NCBI GenBank assembly: GCA_905221605.1
Contig: CAJNDS010002146.1
Coordinates: forward strand, 62,001 to 126,000
Origin: Symbiodinium natans
Lineage: Eukaryota; Sar; Dinophyceae; Suessiales; Symbiodiniaceae
DNA length: 64,000 nucleotides
Reading direction: 5' to 3'
Made by a program: the position numbers and the translations under genes. Of this stretch, positions 58,617-64,000 are shown in pieces; positions within the stretch are counted from its first letter, which is position 1, and every line of letters begins with the position of its first letter. The notes beneath the pieces were generated by a model. That model was given only the letters and a program-made list of their open reading frames with translations, was not told the origin of the DNA and ran no database searches.

Positions 58617-60482
58617 CAGGATTATCTTTTCTAAGAACCCCAATAAGGTACGGAAACCCCCAGATGCCTCAGGGCAAGCCTGAGCCGATGCTCCTAACTC
58701 CTGCGCCTAGGTCCGATAACTGACAGGTTACATGGGTTTAGGAGTTTAGGAGTTTAGGAGTTTAGGGTTTAGGGTTTAGGGTTTAGGGTTATTCGGATTT
58801 GGGGCGCACAGGTCCCTGCCCAGCCATGAACGCAAACGCCTTGTTCACTGATGCGTGACGATGGGTTTTCAAGTCAAGTACATGGTGGTGTAGAGCAGGT
58901 AATGAATCAAAGAAACCTGAAATCCAGAAGTCAGAAGACAAGAATCTGCCCGGACGAAACCTTTTACCACAACCCTTTTGCAACAGGCCTGCCAACAATC
59001 CGCCTGGAAGCCAGCCAGCCAGCCACCCTTAAGCCTACTTAAGGTAGGTTGAACTGGAGTGATAGGTGATAGGTAAGGCATCTATAGTTCTACGTGCTTG
59101 TAAGAATTATCCTTGCGTTGAGGTGCTCCGAGCCCTACTACCTTCACCATGAAACTATGAGCCTCCTTCACCCTAAGCCCCAATCAGCTGGAGCGACTCC
59201 TCGGCCGTGGCACTGGCAGCATCAAAGTCTGGGGAATGCAGGGTCAGGCTCACCTGGGTTTAGGGTTCTCAAGTCTGGCCCCTTGCACACGACACATAAG
59301 AGGGGCCCAAAACCCCTCACCCTACATTCGGGAACCTAGAACTCAACTCAGAGGTTTTCTGTGAAGAGGGTAGGGCTTTGGCTTCAGCTCCATCCCTCAG
59401 AGACATGCACAGGGTTTCGGGTAGTTCAGTTATCTTGGTTCTTGAACAGTCGTGTTTCGTAGTACAGAAAACTTCGGAGGGTGTAGGCTGTCGAGTTTTG
59501 TGTGGGTTGCGCAGGGTTTGGGGGCACATGGCAGCGTACCCAGCCGGAACCGAACTGGACTGCGCATCCGACTTGTCCGGGAGGGACCACAACAAGGCAC
59601 TTCTGAAGCTTGGCGTGTCGGAGCTAGATTAAGATGTCCTTCGTAAGGACCTGGAATTGGGCAAGCAGGAAGGCTTCGTCACGTAGTGCCGCTTTATGTA
59701 ACAAATTTGGGTTGCCCACTTCCCTGGTTCCCTGCTAAAGCACCATCACCTTAGAGGACAGAGCAGGACAACCCAAGACCTTAATGGGAACTGAAAAGTG
59801 CTTTCGACCCTGAGCAGTGAATATCTTCTGCCCTCTACAACCAAGCCCTAAAATCCACATCCAATGACTTTCCTGCGGACTTCAAGAAGCCCCACTACGC
59901 TGACTTGAGCATACCGCATGGTCGTTTACGGGTACGGGCTCGTTATGGATGTCAGTTCTGGGGTTTACTTCGGCTGTGTAGAGTACATGTGATAAGCACG
60001 GTGATGATGAAGATGATGACGATGATGATGATATTTGCATATACATATACGATGCATGCTTTGGCTTATGCATTTGTATCCCAAAAACTAACAACTTTAA
60101 GACAGTGTTGAGTGAAACCACCCTCTTGGTTCCCGGGTTTGCTGAGGCCATGGACGCTGAGGCTTTGCAGCTTTTGAGCGAAGAAATACGGACCATGCTG
60201 CACCTGTGTCACGTGTGAGAGTTTTTGGGTGGGGGTGTAGGGTGATGGTTTGGGGTGGGGCGGGATGGGTGGGGGGGACAGCCCCGAACCTCAAAACATT
60301 GCACATTAAGCTGCAAATGCATTCTCTCAACAATTGGGTCAACCCTCAACGCAAGGACGTCGGCGATCCAATCCACGAACCTAGGAATCTTTCCTGTTAT
60401 TATCTTTCCGTCGTTGCGTCGCTAATTTTCACAAGTTTGGGCTCTGAGTCGTTTCTGTCGCAAGAGTTTGGTCAGACCAAAT

Positions 60483-60530
60483 GCCCTGGTGGCCCTAGTG
60501 GCCCTAGTGGCCCTAGTGGCCCTAGTGGAA
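60483..60530. repeat. GGCCCTAGT tandem repeat
   Basis: Four to five copies of the 9-bp unit GGCCCTAGT. Confidence 0.92.
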
Positions 60531-62943
60531 CTGAACACTTGACCCATTCATTGCCATACAAACACCAGGAGCCTTCACCATATGGGGGCCCTTACCCCAA
60601 GATCCACAGCTTTCGCAACCCTCGCGGGACTTGTCAGCCCACCCTTGTTTCAATGTTCGAGGGACGCAGACTCCAGAAACATCTTCCCGCAATATACTCC
60701 TTTTCTGGCACCTGCAAGGTTTCTTTTCTCAAAAAGGGTCCCTAAATCCCTCAAGGTCCAAGGTGCCTTTCTTTGAGAAACGAGCATCACACCCTTCAAG
60801 CCCAACCGGCTACAGCCCCAAAAGCAACCAGGTCCCGCAGTAAGGGAGTGAAACTAAGATCCTCTTTCTATAGAACAAGGTTCATGAAGGAACTTCTAAT
60901 CCACGGAGAAGGGGAAGAATTAACTGCCGAGTGTTGGGCCCTACTAAGCTGCCGTTCAGGATTCACGGTGTGTCCGGGGGGGTTCGGTTCTGGGGGCTCA
61001 AACCACCTTCGGTGCTATCATGAGAGAAAAAGATGTGTTGTAAGCGCTCCAAAACCCCAAACCCCTCCCACCCCCGGCGCGCCGACCGCGCGAGTGACTC
61101 TGGCGGCGGGCCGCGGGATGCGTGGTGCCGCGCCTTGGAGGAAGGTGCAGCTGATTTTGGCCACCTGTAGGGCTTCGGGTCTCTGAGGTCTGCTGGTCCA
61201 GTAAAGCTGAAGGCCTTCTGAAACCTGCGAAGCAAGTTGCACACGCTAGAGCAAACGCAGCACAAACGCAACTGCATCCGAACAGCTGCATGCTTTTGTT
61301 CCGCTCTCTAGTTTGCGCAGTGCAAGGGTTTTTGGTTCAGGTTTGAATTGCAAACTTGGCCCCCACTTTACTCATGGGTAACGTTCGTGTTTCTGGTTAG
61401 GTTGTGTCGGGACTATAGGATGCAGATTGGAATCCTGGGCTTAACGGCTCAACGCACATCATCTCATGCCCGGTTTGCACATGGGCAAAGAAACACATTG
61501 CGGCTGTGTCCGCGGATCTTTTCCCCAAACCCATCTGAAATGCCGAGCATGGCCGCAGCTGATTCATCTAGGCAGGCACAGGCTAGAGATATGCCGGTGT
61601 CTTGAACTAACAGCAAAGTCTGGATTTGGCTTCTTACACACAGCGGGCTGCTTGACTGCATACGAGACTCTAAAGGTATGCCTGGCTCACGACGGTCGAA
61701 AACCATTCCACAGCAAACTGCAAGCAAAGCACATATTCCGCAACCATGCTCGGTTGCGTTGCCAGCACCTGCGATGAGCCGGTGTTTCGACAACATGCAT
61801 CAGTACAACTTAACAGCCAGATGGCCAGAATCCCTTCGACCTCCAGCAGCTACGATGACAAGCAGTACGTTTGACCTGCGTGCTACTTCGACTCTGCAGG
61901 GTAGCTCGAGAGTAGGTGCAACTTCCGTACTCCAACACTGCCTTCTGCACTGATACCACTGCACTGGGCCTCACGATGCACTGAATCTTGCAACTTGCTA
62001 TGACGCGCGAAGGTGCCCGCAAACGACATGTGCGATCATCATGATTTGGCAGAAATCCCGTCAAACGAGGTGCTCCTGAGCCTGTTTGTGCTTTGAGGCT
62101 TTGTCTGGATCAGAAACCCATCCTTGCATCTGAATATCCCGACCCTTGAATCCCCAGCATACTAAAAACATACACTACCCGCCCCACACGCCCTCTGATG
62201 TTCCGCGCCTCTGCAAAGGTGGATGGCAACTCCACCAGATCCAGCCTAAGTGCATGCTCCAGAGCTTCAAAATCTTCAGGGCTTTTTGGCATACTTTGGG
62301 GGGCTGCGCGTTTAGGGTCTGGGTTTAGGGAATTTCTGCACACAGCTCCTTACTCTGTCCTTTTGTGGGTCCTCTACACATAATAGGCCAGATTTGAGCA
62401 GGAACCTGCATGAGGACCGAAAGCCTATCCGGACTCGGGGCATCACGATGCGTCCTTCTCCACAGGGACACTCAGAGGCCCCCCAAGTCCCCAAGTTCGC
62501 GGTTCAGGCTTTAGGGTTCAAAGGGTTCGTTAGTCATCCCTGAATTACCGAACCAAACCTAACCTCTACACCCTGAACCCTCCTAGCAATTCCGGCACTT
62601 GATTGGGAGCCTGGCGGGAAGCCGCGGAATTGAAGGCATGAGGCCCGGGTGCAGAGCATGTGCACCTCAGCCAGGTTCGAAGTCCTCGTAGTCTCCCCAA
62701 CTTAGGTTGCTAAACCTCGGTAGGGCTGTTGGAATGCATTCTACTTTTGATGTTTATCTCAGCTTTTTTGAGGTGGGGGAATTGCATACTCATGATTTCA
62801 ATATTAGGCTGGGGGTGGTATGACTGGTATCCCGAAACCCTAAACCCTAAACCATATTCTTCACACCCCCAAACGGCATTCGAACCGTCTGGGCTCCCAG
62901 GCCGCATGCCCCAGCTCATGTGCCTTGGCTGCACAGGATTGAT

Positions 62944-63030
62944 TTTAGGGTTTAGGGTTTAGGGTTTAGGGTTTAGGGTTTAGGGTTTAGGGTTTAGGGT
63001 TTAGGGTTTAGGGTTTAGGGTTTAGGGTTG
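62944..63030. repeat. Interstitial telomere-type array (TTTAGGG)
   Basis: About 12 perfect tandem TTTAGGG units, internal to the window with ordinary sequence on both sides. Confidence 0.95.
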
Positions 63031-63404
63031 AAACTGGGCTGAGAAGTTAACCGTAGGACCTTCTTGGAGGGCATAGAACTTACAAGTAGGTAGGACCTTC
63101 TTGGAGGGTATAAGTACGTAGGGTTTTCAGCTACTGGCCGGTCCCACAGAGGGCGCGCCACGACCCTCTTCTTTCGGAAGTCTACTGCAGCAAGGTGGCA
63201 GCTGTTATGGCATCTTCCGGCATGAGTAACCTGGGCCGAGGGCCTAAGAGCTCTGAGCAGGCCGATAGCATTGGAGGTGCAAAGGCCGCCTTATAACTTA
63301 AATACGTAGGGCTTCTCAAGTGCCCCGAAAAGCGACTCCCACCAGTTCTAACTGCCGTTCCTGATACGAATTCTCTGACCCCCCGCCCGAACCCAGGCTC
63401 TGCT

Positions 63405-63470
63405 GGGGCCTTGGCACCTGGGGGCCTTGGCACCTGGGGGCCTTGGCACCTGGGGGCCTTGGGGCCTTGG
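63405..63470. repeat. GGGGCCTTGGCACCTG tandem repeat
   Basis: Three to four copies of a 16-bp unit GGGGCCTTGGCACCTG. Confidence 0.92.
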
Positions 63471-64000
63471 GCTTAGGTGAAGGGGTTTCCGGGGGCAGTG
63501 GGGGCAAAGCGTACGATAGAAGCCACCCCCTAAGTTTGAATATTTTCCGGGCAGACCGAATCTGACACTTGGGGAGGGCGGGGGCGGGGGGGCAGTATGA
63601 GGGGGAGCTGATTGCTGCTCGCCCAAAGCTCGGAGAAAGAAGCAGTCGCACGCTGCATCCTGTTGGGGAGAGAACCCTGGGATGGGTCTTGAGGCCGACC
63701 TGACATACTCATGACATAGGAGGAATCTGCATCGATGTTTTCAAAAAAACCATACAGGTTCACTACGCTGCAATGAAAGTTCGACTGCTTGCCAACCTGG
63801 CTCCCGAGAGCACTAAAACCCTGAACCCTTAACCTCCCGTGGGCCGGCCCCAAACCCTACACCTACTAACCCTACTAAACCCTAAACCCTAGACCCTACT
63901 AAACCCCAAGCTGCAAGCCCAGGTGCTTTGTCTTGCCAAAGGAAGGCGCCTGGAAGTGGAGGCCTGCTTCTTAAGACCCTTCGGAACCAGGGGGGTTTCA

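Larger units (their letters stand above)
57520..64000. other. Spacer or split-gene territory; no gene established
   Basis: Exon-like fragments without partners: plus 59540-59690 (NKALLKLGVSELD, stop, DVLRKDLELGKQEG); plus 60140-60219 (FAEAMDAEALQLLSEEIRTM, then a stop); minus 62285-62205 (SPEDFEALEHALRLDLVELP); minus 59225-59175 (DFDAASATAEESLQLIG); 63185-63297 open on both strands. I could not link them into a gene or identify a family. Confidence 0.3.

Noticed and set aside
62944-63030. Chromosome end
   Set aside because: The TTTAGGG array is followed by a further kilobase of ordinary sequence, and similar arrays occur at three other internal sites.
57520-63500. A third copy of the A/B gene family
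   Set aside because: I searched for the KPIGL, FANKG and SPGFFGSI exon signatures by eye on both strands and found none.
1-64000. CRISPR arrays, tRNA, rRNA and transposase or reverse-transcriptase genes
   Set aside because: Repeats lack spacer structure and I recognised no RNA-gene folds or mobile-element proteins. Small tRNAs could be missed without a covariance search.

Overview
This is nuclear DNA of an alga-like alveolate, almost certainly a dinoflagellate. Four things point there. Plant-type telomere words (TTTAGGG/CCCTAAA) are strewn through introns and spacers. Most 5' splice sites I could place are GC or GA rather than GT, with G as the first exon base after AG. All six genes I could establish are on the minus strand. 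A remnant resembling the 3' end of the dinoflagellate spliced leader lies just upstream of the transhydrogenase start codon. I recall the leader's 3' end as ...CCATTTTGGCTCAAG. A suessialean such as a symbiodiniacean is plausible, but the sequence alone does not prove it.

The genes are listed here in transcription order, from high to low coordinates. At 56.9-55.2 kb is an intronless gene for a TPR/EF-hand protein. At 53.8-45.0 kb and 43.6-34.9 kb are two tandem paralogues (B and A), each of about 14 small exons. They encode secreted helical proteins of about 260 residues that I do not recognise. At 32.7-26.5 kb is ribosomal protein uS3 (RPS3), split into at least 11 small exons. At 25.5-24.0 kb is an intronless GT1 glycosyltransferase resembling the macrolide-glycosyltransferase family. 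At 15.8-12.6 kb is a full-length proton-translocating NAD(P)+ transhydrogenase with one 156-bp GC-AG intron.

The exons of A, B and RPS3 are mostly 20-115 nt and sit in introns of 0.1-2 kb, so most of them cannot be seen as long open reading frames. I placed them by comparing A with B and by matching RPS3 to its family, requiring reading phase to stay continuous across each junction.

The first 12 kb is repeat country. It holds an AT-rich ATATATGT tract, an 11-copy array of about 115 bp with G-run/C-run hairpins, CTTT and TAG microsatellites, and a 53-bp minisatellite arranged as a large inverted repeat. These produce many long open frames that I do not regard as genes. Elsewhere the spacers and introns contain interstitial TTTAGGG arrays, a dispersed repeat of about 95 bp, short 40-50 bp modules shared between distant sites, and small palindromic (MITE-like) elements. 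Three of these palindromic elements lie 44-51 bp upstream of 3' splice sites in three different introns.

The genes do not form a functional pathway. The most novel content is the A/B gene pair and the evidence on how introns are built. The intervals 57-64 kb, 16-24 kb and 7-12 kb may hold exons of other split genes. I give only low-confidence candidates there.
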